A stretch of 64,000 nucleotides of DNA from Hominenteromicrobium sp964531265 (GTDB lineage Bacteria; Bacillota; Clostridia; Oscillospirales; Acutalibacteraceae): the NCBI GenBank assembly GCA_964531265.1, contig CAZHDW010000006.1:1-64000 (forward strand), read 5' to 3'. Positions within the stretch are counted from its first letter, which is position 1. Each line of letters begins with the position of its first letter. The notes below the pieces were generated by a model. That model saw only the letters and a list, made by a program, of their open reading frames with translations, made no database searches and had not been told where the DNA came from. Position numbers and translations under genes: made by a program. Positions 18,158-26,199 of this stretch are shown here, piece after piece.

Positions 18158-19396
18158 TCAGTTCAATTCTACCTTTGTTCCGCCCACGCTGCGAATGGAA
18201 AGAACATAGCAAGCGCCCTCGCCGAACACAGCCTCCATTTCGGTTCTGAACTGCTCGAGCATGTCAAAGGGAACATATGCCTGGATAGTTCCGGCAAAGC
18301 CGCCGCCGTGAACTCTGTATGCGCCCTTGCCTGCCAGAAGCTTCTCTGCCAGAGCCAGTGCCAGTGAAACGCCCTGTTCATTGGGATTCACAATTGCAAA
18401 TACATTCTGCAAATGAGTTGCGGAGGAACGACCGGATGCTATGACAAGCTCCTTAAAGGTGTCGAAATCCCTGCTCTTAAGTGCCGCAACCTCTTTCTCA
18501 ACGCCTCTGTTGTCATCAAAGAAGTGGATAGCGCGCAGAACAGCACGGTCACCGACCTTTTCACGGAGCTGCGGTATCTTCTTCATGAATTCGGCCTCGT
18601 CGACCTCACGAAGAACGGACTTGCCAAACTCAGCGGCCACGCTCTTCATCTCCTGAGGAACTGCGGCATACTCACCGGTAAGGTCTGCATGGTTTCCGCC
18701 CGTATCAACAACACAGAGAGCATAGCCATAGCTGTTAAGGTCAAAATCTATCTTCTGTATCTGCGGTACCTCGGGGTCTGCGAAATCAATAGTGGTGAAG
18801 CCGCCTACGCTCGCTGCCATCTGGTCGAGCAGACCGGAGGGCTTGCCAAAGTAAACGTTTTCCGCAAACTTTGATATCTTTGCCGCATCCACCGGAGTAA
18901 CAGAATCGTTATTATAGAGGTGGCTGAGGATAGTCACAACGAGTATCTCAAATGCTGCGGAGCTTGAAAGGCCGGAGCCCTTGAGAACACGGGAGGTGGT
19001 GACAGCCTCAAAGCCGCCGACCTCATAGCCGAGCTCTTTAAGGCGTGCGCAAACACCGCGGATAAGGGAAGCTGACTTTTCTTTTTCGTTTTCCTTGACC
19101 TCGAGATCGGAGGTATCGACCACATCCATCGGATAGCCGACCGACTTCAAAGATATTTTGCCGTCGTCAGTTTTACGAACGGCTGCGATCACGTCAAGAT
19201 TTACAGCGGCAGCGAGCACACGACCGTTATTGTGGTCGGTATGGTTTCCGCCAACCTCTGTTCTGCCGGGCGCGCTGAAAAACTCAAGATTCTCCGCCGC
19301 TGAGAATTCCTCTGCAAAGTAAGCCGCAAGCTCATCATAGCGAGCTCTCTGCTCTGCGGAATCGGCGCCGTAAAGTGTTTTGATATTTGTTATCAT
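18158..19396 (-). CDS. galK: Galactokinase
   Basis: GHMP-family kinase converting galactose to galactose-1-phosphate, first committed step of the Leloir pathway. The 412-residue protein shows the galactokinase signature APGRTEVGGNHTDHNNG, the GHMP ATP motif LKGSGLSSSAAFE and the C-terminal motif YRVHGGGFAGTIQAY. ATG preceded by GGAGGG with 8-base spacing. galE is upstream in the same direction; galT is not in the window. The wobble E in GRTEVGGNH (versus the common GRVNLIGEH) is typical of the branch of clostridial galactokinases of this length. Confidence 0.9.
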   Translation of the reverse strand: MITNIKTLYGADSAEQRARYDELAAYFAEEFSAAENLEFFSAPGRTEVGGNHTDHNNGRVLAAAVNLDVIAAVRKTDDGKISLKSVGYPMDVVDTSDLEVKENEKEKSASLIRGVCARLKELGYEVGGFEAVTTSRVLKGSGLSSSAAFEILVVTILSHLYNNDSVTPVDAAKISKFAENVYFGKPSGLLDQMAASVGGFTTIDFADPEVPQIQKIDFDLNSYGYALCVVDTGGNHADLTGEYAAVPQEMKSVAAEFGKSVLREVDEAEFMKKIPQLREKVGDRAVLRAIHFFDDNRGVEKEVAALKSRDFDTFKELVIASGRSSATHLQNVFAIVNPNEQGVSLALALAEKLLAGKGAYRVHGGGFAGTIQAYVPFDMLEQFRTEMEAVFGEGACYVLSIRSVGGTKVELN

Positions 19397-19413
19397 TGTA
19401 TATGCCCTCCGTT

Positions 19414-20094
19414 TTATCCTCTCTTAAAGGATTTTTTATGCACCTTGGTTTTGATAAATGCCTTAAACTCCTCAAAGACATCCTGCGGCATGTCCTCCTT
19501 GCGGAAAACCATGGTTTTGCCGCTGTCGAAATACATATAGAAGCGTTTTTTGGTCTCTCCGAGCTCTACCAGATGATAGTACTCAACCTTGGAGCGCTTC
19601 TCGTTTTTGAGATGTATTATGCTGTTTGTGAGGAAGATAATTGTGGTGTCGGTCAAATGGAGCGACTGCGGATTATTCTTGCGAACCTTTGACAGCCAGC
19701 GTCTGCATCTGAACACGATTATGAGCGCCAATGCAGCATACAGTACCAAAAGCGCAACGATGAGATTTCCCGAATAGAATTCACCGTTGTCAAATGCAAA
19801 CATAACAGCCAAAATGATCGGCACTATGATGCACGCAGGCAGAAACCATTTTCTTCTCATCAATGTGGAGTAAAGAATGAACGCCTTGTGGTCATCCTCG
19901 CCAATCTGGGTCGTTACGCGGAAGTGCTCCACCTCCGGCTCCTGCTTATCCTCTTCCTCATTTTCGAGAGTCGGTCTGCCCGTTACCTCCCTTATATAAT
20001 TTTCGATTTCCTTGTCGTTTTCTTCTGCAAGATCCTCATCGGTGATCTCGTCAATGTCCTCAAACGGCTCTTTTTCCTTGAACTCTTCTGTCAC
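19414..20094 (-). CDS. YcxB-like membrane protein
   Basis: A 226-residue protein with a very acidic N-terminal cytoplasmic region (residues 1-60), two adjacent membrane segments (about 82-100 and 108-128), and a C-terminal PH-like domain (LTDTTIIFLTNSIIHLKNEKRSKVEYYHLVELGETKKRFYMYFD) typical of YcxB-family proteins. Their function is unknown. GTG start after AAGGAGG. It lies between ligA and galK with 13- and 17-base gaps, so it is cotranscribed with both. Confidence 0.75.
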   Translation of the reverse strand: MTEEFKEKEPFEDIDEITDEDLAEENDKEIENYIREVTGRPTLENEEEDKQEPEVEHFRVTTQIGEDDHKAFILYSTLMRRKWFLPACIIVPIILAVMFAFDNGEFYSGNLIVALLVLYAALALIIVFRCRRWLSKVRKNNPQSLHLTDTTIIFLTNSIIHLKNEKRSKVEYYHLVELGETKKRFYMYFDSGKTMVFRKEDMPQDVFEEFKAFIKTKVHKKSFKRG

Positions 20095-20107
20095 TTTTTT
20101 ATCCTCC

Positions 20108-22087
20108 TTATTTCAGCATTTCCAGAAGCTCTTCTTCGGAAATGACGGTTATACCAAGTGTTTGTGCCTTTGTCAGCTTGCTTCCCGCATCCTCACCTGC
20201 CAGAACATATGCAGTTTTCTTCGACACGGATCCGCTCACCTTGCCGCCGTTGCTCTCTATCAGCTTTGAGGCCTCGGCTCTGCTCATGGTGGGCAGTGTA
20301 CCCGTCAGAACAAAGGTCTTGCCGAGAAACAGCGTACCTGTTGCAGTGCTCTCACCCATCATATTCACACCCTCCGCTCTCAGACGCTCAATAAGCTCGA
20401 GTGCGGACGGCTTTCTGAAGTAAGCATAGACCTCCTCTGCCATGATTCCGCCAAAGCCGTCTATTGACGAAATTTCGGCTTCACTCGCATTTATGAGCGC
20501 ATCCATTGATTGGAAGGTCTCGGACAGCAGCTTTGCGGCCTTAGCGCCGATATGCGGTATTCCGAGTGCGAAAACAAGCTTTGACAGGTCGTTTTTCTTC
20601 GATTTTCCAATAGCAGCCAGCAGATTTTCGGCGCTCTTCCTGCCGAATCTGTCAAGTGAAACAAGCTCATCATAGGTCAGGCTGTAAAGCTCAGCCGGAG
20701 AGCTTACCGAGAGCTCGGAAACGAGCTGCTCTATCACAGCCGGGCCGAGTCCCTCTATATCCATTGCGTCACGGGACGCAAAATGTATCAGATTTCGCAG
20801 AAGCTGTGCGGGGCACTGCGGATTTGTACATCTCAGCGCAGCCTCATCCTCAACGCGAGTGACCTCCTCGCCGCAGGACGGACATCTATCCGGAAGCTTA
20901 TACGGCACTGAGTTCTCCGGATTCGATACCACGGAAACGACCTCGGGGATTATCTCTCCTGCCTTGCGTATGAGTACCCTCGAGCCGATACGTATATCCT
21001 TTTCGGATATAAAGTCCTGATTGTGCAGGGTCGCACGGCTGACCGTAGTGCCTGCAAGGAAAACGGGTTCAAAGATACCGGTAGGCGTCAGCACACCTGT
21101 TCTGCCGACTGCAACCTCAATGTCGAGCAGCGTTGTCTCCTTTTCCTCCGGCGGATACTTATACGCCTCAGCCCAACGCGGAAATTTCGCCGTGCTGCCG
21201 AGCTGTTCTCTGTGCGCAAAATCATCCACCTTGACGACCGCTCCGTCTATCGGGTAGGAAAAGGTTCCGCGCATGTCACCTATCTCACGTATTTTTTCAA
21301 TAACGGTGTCGATATCCCCCGTGCGGCAATACAGCGGGGACACCGTGAAGCCGAGCTGCTCAAGCCTTTTGAGCGCATCGTGATGATTCGTCACCGTCTC
21401 GCCCTCGATCATCTGAATATTGAAAACAAAAATATCGAGCTCTCTCTGAGCGGTGATTTTGGGATCCTTCTGTCGCAGCGAGCCGGCCGCAGCATTTCTT
21501 GGGTTTTTAAACGGCTTTTCTTCGAGAAGCTCCTGTCTTTCGCAGAGCCGCGCAAAGCTCTCATCAGACATATAGACCTCTCCCCTGACCTCAAGGAAGG
21601 GCACTGCCTCCTTAAGCACCTTGGGTACGGAATGGATAGTACCGATATTCAGAGTAACGTCCTCACCCGTCAGACCGTCCCCTCGCGTAGAGCCCCTTGT
21701 GTAAACACCGTTGACATACTCAAGTGCAACGGAAAGGCCGTCAAACTTCGGCTCGACAACATATATCGGGTCTGCTATCACGCCGCGAACACGTCTGTCA
21801 AAATCGCGCAGCTCATCCTCCGAGAAAGAATCGTGAAGGCTTGCCATTTGTACCGTATGCGTGACGGACTGAAAGGTATTGTAACCGGCGGAGCCCACAT
21901 GCTCGGTGGGTGAACCGGCCGTTTTGAGCTCCGGAAACGCCGCCTCAAGATTTTCAAGGCGTCTGTACAGCATATCATATTCATAATCGCTGATTTCCGG
22001 TGCATCCTCGGTATAATACTTTTTATTGTGGTATTCGATCTGGCCTCTAAGCTCTTCTATCTGCTGCTTAGCCTGTTCAATAGTCAT
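20108..22087 (-). CDS. ligA: NAD-dependent DNA ligase
   Basis: Seals nicks in replication and repair using NAD. The 659-residue protein has the full order: Ia domain with YxxDAPEISDYEYD, adenylation domain with the KxDG lysine (EPKFDGLS), OB-fold, four-cysteine zinc finger (CPSC...CTNPQCPAQ), helix-hairpin-helix repeats and a C-terminal BRCT domain starting near residue 585 (LFLGKTFVLTGTLPTMSR). ATG after AGGAGAGCTAT. No pcrA/uvrD helicase gene, a common neighbour, is present. Confidence 0.98.
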   Translation of the reverse strand: MTIEQAKQQIEELRGQIEYHNKKYYTEDAPEISDYEYDMLYRRLENLEAAFPELKTAGSPTEHVGSAGYNTFQSVTHTVQMASLHDSFSEDELRDFDRRVRGVIADPIYVVEPKFDGLSVALEYVNGVYTRGSTRGDGLTGEDVTLNIGTIHSVPKVLKEAVPFLEVRGEVYMSDESFARLCERQELLEEKPFKNPRNAAAGSLRQKDPKITAQRELDIFVFNIQMIEGETVTNHHDALKRLEQLGFTVSPLYCRTGDIDTVIEKIREIGDMRGTFSYPIDGAVVKVDDFAHREQLGSTAKFPRWAEAYKYPPEEKETTLLDIEVAVGRTGVLTPTGIFEPVFLAGTTVSRATLHNQDFISEKDIRIGSRVLIRKAGEIIPEVVSVVSNPENSVPYKLPDRCPSCGEEVTRVEDEAALRCTNPQCPAQLLRNLIHFASRDAMDIEGLGPAVIEQLVSELSVSSPAELYSLTYDELVSLDRFGRKSAENLLAAIGKSKKNDLSKLVFALGIPHIGAKAAKLLSETFQSMDALINASEAEISSIDGFGGIMAEEVYAYFRKPSALELIERLRAEGVNMMGESTATGTLFLGKTFVLTGTLPTMSRAEASKLIESNGGKVSGSVSKKTAYVLAGEDAGSKLTKAQTLGITVISEEELLEMLK

Positions 22088-22191
22088 ATAGCTCTCCTGT
22101 TCCGAATCGAAAATAGAATTTTCTGCTTCATTTAGAATATTCTACCACAAGGAATGCAAAAAACCAATGATTAAATAAAAAATTGTTGCCG

Positions 22192-22788
22192 CTATGCGTA
22201 CGGAACACAGTACGGCACTTCGCCGCTGAGTACCGATTCGTATATCGGGTACTCGGCCGCGACCTCCACTGTGACCGACCCGGCATTTGAAGAGCTGTAA
22301 AGCCGCGAAGAGATAGCCATTGTTACCGAATACCCCGTCCTGTTTATTCCAAAGGACACGGTTTCGCTCCTGAAGCTCACAGAGACCACTGCTTCGGCAT
22401 AAAACACAACCGGTACCTTAAAGCCACGTCCGTTCAGCACCGTCGATCCTGTCAGGCTGCCTATTGGAACCCATGTGCGCACCCGGCACGTCAAGGCATC
22501 CTGCAAGACATCGGTCAGCTCGGATTTCATTCTGCTCATGGAGTATGTATCGAGAGTTACCTGCTCTCCCTCCTGTACGGCAATGCTGTCAAGACAGTCC
22601 GGGACAAGCTCCGCTATCCTTTTCTCCGCAAAGCTCGTCAAAGCCGCTTGGCACAGCTCCTCGCGAAGCTTCGGCAAGCGCATTTCCGCATAAAGCGCAC
22701 AGGCAATCATCAAAGCAGCGCATACGGCAAAAAGTCTTGTGAGTGAGTTCGAGCTTCTCCGTCTGCGGCATCGACAGCCCCTTAACAT
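22192..22788 (-). CDS. yunB: Sporulation protein YunB
   Basis: A 198-residue membrane-anchored protein: a basic N-terminus rich in Cys/Arg (RGCRCRRRRSS), one membrane segment (about 19-35), and an extracytoplasmic domain with the YunB pattern (VQEGEQVTLDTYSMSRMKSELTDVLQ, VRTWVPIGSLTGSTVLNGRGFKVPV). In Bacillus yunB is a SigE-controlled gene needed for normal spore formation. The start is ATG at 22788, directly after a textbook GGAGGTGAT site; the longer frame begins inside maf and is rejected. Supports a spore-forming host. Confidence 0.88.
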   Translation of the reverse strand: MLRGCRCRRRRSSNSLTRLFAVCAALMIACALYAEMRLPKLREELCQAALTSFAEKRIAELVPDCLDSIAVQEGEQVTLDTYSMSRMKSELTDVLQDALTCRVRTWVPIGSLTGSTVLNGRGFKVPVVFYAEAVVSVSFRSETVSFGINRTGYSVTMAISSRLYSSSNAGSVTVEVAAEYPIYESVLSGEVPYCVPYA

Positions 22789-22832
22789 AGGATCACCTCC
22801 GACGTCAGTATACGCCGGAGGCTTATCCATTG

Positions 22833-23399
22833 TTATTCTTCCTTCAGCTTCCTGATTTCACGCATCATCTGCGCCACAGGAAGTCCGAAAATATTATTGT
22901 AATCGCCGACGATCCTTTCAACAAACAGAGCTGCCGGGCCCTGTATGCCATATCCTCCGGCCTTTCCCATCCACTCGCTGCTATCGATATAGGCGGATAT
23001 CTCGTCATCCGTCAACGGATAGAATTTGACATCCGTCGTCTGACAGAACGATTTCAGCTTGCCGTTACACAAGATACTTACCCCGGTAAAGACCACATGT
23101 GTGCGTCCGGAGAGTAATCTCAAAAAGCGCTCCGCCTGCTCTGCATCCGCCGGCTTACCGAGTATCTCGTCATCTATCGAGACCACTGTGTCCGCTGTAA
23201 CTATGGTGTCATCGGCGGCACAGCGCGGAAGCACTGCACGCAGCTTGCGCATTGAAAGCTCCAGTACAAGCGCATCGGGCACAGCACCGGGTTCAACGGT
23301 CTCATCGGCATTTGAGACAATCCAGTCGAATTCTATTCCGGCACGTTCGAGTATCTGTCTTCTGTTCGGAGAGGACGAGGCTAAAATCAGCTTGCTCAT
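22833..23399 (-). CDS. maf: Maf-family nucleotide pyrophosphatase
   Basis: House-cleaning NTP pyrophosphatase of 188 residues that hydrolyses modified or non-canonical nucleotides such as dTTP/UTP analogues. Motifs: LASSSPNRRQILERAGI at the N-terminus, SNADET, the catalytic region ADTVVSIDDEILGKP and the C-terminal AGGYGIQGPAALFVERI. Its ATG overlaps the galE TGA by one base (TGATG), so translation is coupled. Confidence 0.95.
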   Translation of the reverse strand: MSKLILASSSPNRRQILERAGIEFDWIVSNADETVEPGAVPDALVLELSMRKLRAVLPRCAADDTIVTADTVVSIDDEILGKPADAEQAERFLRLLSGRTHVVFTGVSILCNGKLKSFCQTTDVKFYPLTDDEISAYIDSSEWMGKAGGYGIQGPAALFVERIVGDYNNIFGLPVAQMMREIRKLKEE

Positions 23400-24415
23400 C
23401 AGTCACCATAGCCGTTCGGGTTCTGAGTCTGCCAGCGCCAGGAATCCTCGCACATGTCGTCAAGTGTCTTCTCCGCCTTCCAGCCGAGCTCTTCAAATGC
23501 CTTTGTGCTGTCAGCATAGCACTCGGGAACGTCACCGGCTCTTCTGTCCTTGATCTCATACGGGATCTGATGACCCACGCACTTCTCAAAACTGTGGAGA
23601 ACATCGAGCACGGAGTAGCCCACGCCCGTACCGAGGTTGTATATTCTTACGCCGCAATCCGGATCCTCAAACTTCTTGAGTGCCGCAACATGACCTGCTG
23701 CCAGATCGACAACATGGATGTAATCGCGTACACCCGTGCCGTCCTTTGTGGGATAGTCATTGCCGAAGACACCGAGGCACTTGAGCTTACCGACTGCAAC
23801 CTGTGTGATGTATGGGGTAAGATTGTTCGGGATGCCATTGGGATCCTCGCCGATAGTACCGCTCTTGTGAGCGCCGACCGGGTTGAAGTAACGCAGTATG
23901 ATCGGATTGAAATCCGGATTTGCCTTTGCATAATCCTGCAAAATATTCTCTATCATGAGCTTCGTTGTTCCATACGGATTTGTTGTAGAGGTTGGGAAAT
24001 CCTCTCTGATCGGCACGGATGCCGGATCGCCGTACACTGTTGCCGATGAACTGAATACAAAATTCTTTACACCGAACTCCTCCATAACTCTGAGGAGGCT
24101 GAGTGTTGAAATGAGATTGTTTTCATAATATTTCAGCGGCAGACGAACAGATTCGCCAACTGCCTTAAGACCTGCGAAGTGGATGACAGCAAAAATCTCA
24201 TCCTGCTTGAATATTTCTCTGAGAGCCTCGGCGTCGCATACATCGGCCTTGAAGAATTTTACCTTTTTGCCGCTGAGCTTTTCTATACGGTCGACCACAA
24301 GCTCCTTACTGTTTACGAGGTTGTCGACGATCGTAACATCGTAGCCCTTTTCAAGAAGCGCGATGCAGGTATGACTTCCGATATAGCCCGTACCGCCTGT
24401 TACAAGAATTCTCAT
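23399..24415 (-). CDS. galE: UDP-glucose 4-epimerase
   Basis: NAD-dependent short-chain dehydrogenase interconverting UDP-galactose and UDP-glucose. The 338 residues start with the Rossmann motif MRILVTGGTGYIGSH; the catalytic Ser and Tyr-Lys are in FSSSATVYGDP and NPYGTTKLM. The start is ATG at 24415 after AAAGGGTGG; the open frame further upstream runs through a regulatory region and is not coding. First gene of the run to galK, which also includes maf, yunB, ligA and the YcxB-like gene. Confidence 0.97.
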   Translation of the reverse strand: MRILVTGGTGYIGSHTCIALLEKGYDVTIVDNLVNSKELVVDRIEKLSGKKVKFFKADVCDAEALREIFKQDEIFAVIHFAGLKAVGESVRLPLKYYENNLISTLSLLRVMEEFGVKNFVFSSSATVYGDPASVPIREDFPTSTTNPYGTTKLMIENILQDYAKANPDFNPIILRYFNPVGAHKSGTIGEDPNGIPNNLTPYITQVAVGKLKCLGVFGNDYPTKDGTGVRDYIHVVDLAAGHVAALKKFEDPDCGVRIYNLGTGVGYSVLDVLHSFEKCVGHQIPYEIKDRRAGDVPECYADSTKAFEELGWKAEKTLDDMCEDSWRWQTQNPNGYGD

Positions 24416-24445
24416 AAATGAACCCACCCTTTCGATATTTCGTAC

Positions 24446-24485
24446 GTTCTGAACGTTCTGAACTGTATATAATTGTACACACAAT
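24446..24485. promoter_or_regulatory. Tandem palindromes upstream of galE, candidate operators
   Basis: GTTCTGAAC, itself a palindrome (GTTC-T-GAAC), occurs twice back to back (24446-24454, 24455-24463), followed by the inverted repeat ATTGT-ACAC-ACAAT (24472-24485). Their position about 30-70 bases before galE suits regulator binding. No clear promoter pair was found; the regulator is unknown. Confidence 0.35.
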
Positions 24486-24631
24486 CGGCTGCTTTGTATA
24501 TATCGATTTGATGCAAAAACATTGTCATTTTGTTGCATGTTCGAGGCGGCATGGGGCTGAGCTCAGATATTTCCGCAGAAAGCGGGCATACTGCTCCCAT
24601 AAGCTAAAAAGTGCGAAAGGAAACCTCATAA

Positions 24632-25051
24632 ATGCTTCAAAACAGCCTTGTATTCATCTGCGGCAGTGTGCTCTATCCTCTCATAGAAATATCGTGGAGG
24701 GGGCATACGCATTCGTCAATGTCACTTGCAGGCGGCATATGCATGGTACTGATCAACCTGATATGCTGCAACAAAATGCAAAAGAAGAGCCTTGCCGCGA
24801 AATGCGCAGCAGGCTCTCTCATAATAACCTCTATTGAGTTTGCGGCAGGGCTTGCGGTGAACAAAGCCCTGTGCCTGAATGTCTGGGATTATTCGGCGCT
24901 GCCATTCAATATCCTCGGCCAGATCTGTCTGCCGTTTTCGGCAGTGTGGTTCATCATGACCATTCCGGCCCTGTACCTGTGCAGGCTGTGCAACACTCTT
25001 TGCGGTAGACTGCTGTACGACACCGATGTGGGCATAAAAACAGCTCCGTAG
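24632..25051 (+). CDS. Small CmpB-like (putative ABC-transporter type IV) membrane protein
   Basis: A 139-residue integral membrane protein with four hydrophobic segments and the motif NVWDYSALPFNILGQICLPFSAVW, which is characteristic of the Pfam family called putative ABC-transporter type IV (CmpB). The family is poorly characterised; no transport activity can be inferred. Preceded by AAAGGA 10 bases before ATG. It is the only plus-strand gene between 1 and 31 kb, divergent from galE and converging on the DUF3006 gene, whose stop codon is one base away. Confidence 0.75.
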   Translation: MLQNSLVFICGSVLYPLIEISWRGHTHSSMSLAGGICMVLINLICCNKMQKKSLAAKCAAGSLIITSIEFAAGLAVNKALCLNVWDYSALPFNILGQICLPFSAVWFIMTIPALYLCRLCNTLCGRLLYDTDVGIKTAP

Positions 25052-25052
25052 C

Positions 25053-25274
25053 TTACTCGCCGAGCAGCTTCTTCTGCTTTTCAAGTATGCGCATACGTCT
25101 GCGCTCTGTCTCCTCCTCATCGATCTTCAGCTCGCCGCTGTCGGTGATAACAAGGACATCGCCTGTCTTGGCTCCGCTCGGAAGCTCGGTCTGATCGATG
25201 GCAAAGAAAGCCTTGTCCTTATCCTCACAGATCGCGTAGACACCGTCAAAGCGGTCAATTATCATTTTTTTCAT
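25053..25274 (-). CDS. DUF3006-like small protein
   Basis: A 73-residue acidic/basic protein starting MKKMIIDRFDGVYAICED, the pattern of DUF3006. Its start overlaps the end of the metallo-beta-lactamase gene by 20 bases, with GAGAGGAG as ribosome binding site. DUF3006 genes are commonly paired with ComEC-like hydrolases of exactly this kind, so the two likely act together; the function is unknown. Confidence 0.8.
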   Translation of the reverse strand: MKKMIIDRFDGVYAICEDKDKAFFAIDQTELPSGAKTGDVLVITDSGELKIDEEETERRRMRILEKQKKLLGE

Positions 25275-26199
25275 TATTATTGCTCCTCTCAAGCACCGTT
25301 GTTTTTCCGGTGTTTTCAGTCAAAATTTTAATATTGCTCCCGTCTGTGGATATCACACACGAGCCGTCCAGATCAGTCCTCAGGACTTCAACCCCGGCAT
25401 CACTGAGCCTTTTCAGCACCGAATTTCTCGGCAGCAGGTTATTATCCGCACCAACCGATATCACGGCACATTCCGGCTCTGTCGCAGTCAGCCATGCCTC
25501 GGATGTGGAGGAATTACTGCCGTGATGAGCCACCTTTAATACATCCGTGCTAAGGTCAATATCGGAATTTATAAGGTCGTTTTCTGCGGTATTTTCTATA
25601 TCTCCGCAAAAAAGCATTGAAAAGTCATGAAAACTGAGCCTGAAAACCATTGAATTGTCATTTTCTTCGGCATATTCGCGAATCGGGCCCATTACCTCTA
25701 TGGAAACATCTCCGTATCGCAGCGTGTCTCCGGCTTTGGCGATCGCCTCTGTGTCGAATCGGATATCGGTCTCAAAATACGGCGAATGTACAAGCTCTCC
25801 CACCGAGAACGAATCCGATATATAGCCGAGGCCGCCTGAGTGGTCGCTGTCACCATGGGAGATCAAGACGGCATCCAGCGTATCGATATCGCGCTTTTTA
25901 AGATAATCGCCGACGGTGCTCGCCATATCCGCCGTACCGGTATCCACCAAAATGGACACCTCAGGACTTTCGATAATAATCGCATCCGCCTTGCCGACAT
26001 TTAGAATATGGATATTGAGCTCGTCATCTGATACAGCGTATGCAAAATGTGCGAGCCCGGCCTTCTCAAGCAGAGTATTCCAAAAGCTGCGGCCGAAACC
26101 GGAGACACACGACAGCACGGACAGCATGGCTGCTATCACTGCGGCATATTTCAGTACTTGTCCGATATTCGTTCCATTTCCTGCTGCACGGTGCTTCAT
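25255..26199 (-). CDS. ComEC-like metallo-beta-lactamase fold hydrolase
   Basis: A 314-residue protein with an N-terminal membrane segment (about 15-32) and an extracytoplasmic hydrolase domain like the C-terminal domain of ComEC: HILNVGKADAIII, LVDTGTADM, the metal-site motif SHGDSDHSGG, LFCGDIENTAE and KVAHHGSNSSTSE. The polytopic channel part of ComEC is missing. Free-standing forms may be secreted or anchored nucleases or phosphodiesterases. ATG overlaps the ftsK stop by 4 bases; DUF3006 follows. A role in DNA uptake is possible but not shown. Confidence 0.88.
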   Translation of the reverse strand: MKHRAAGNGTNIGQVLKYAAVIAAMLSVLSCVSGFGRSFWNTLLEKAGLAHFAYAVSDDELNIHILNVGKADAIIIESPEVSILVDTGTADMASTVGDYLKKRDIDTLDAVLISHGDSDHSGGLGYISDSFSVGELVHSPYFETDIRFDTEAIAKAGDTLRYGDVSIEVMGPIREYAEENDNSMVFRLSFHDFSMLFCGDIENTAENDLINSDIDLSTDVLKVAHHGSNSSTSEAWLTATEPECAVISVGADNNLLPRNSVLKRLSDAGVEVLRTDLDGSCVISTDGSNIKILTENTGKTTVLERSNNNEKNDN

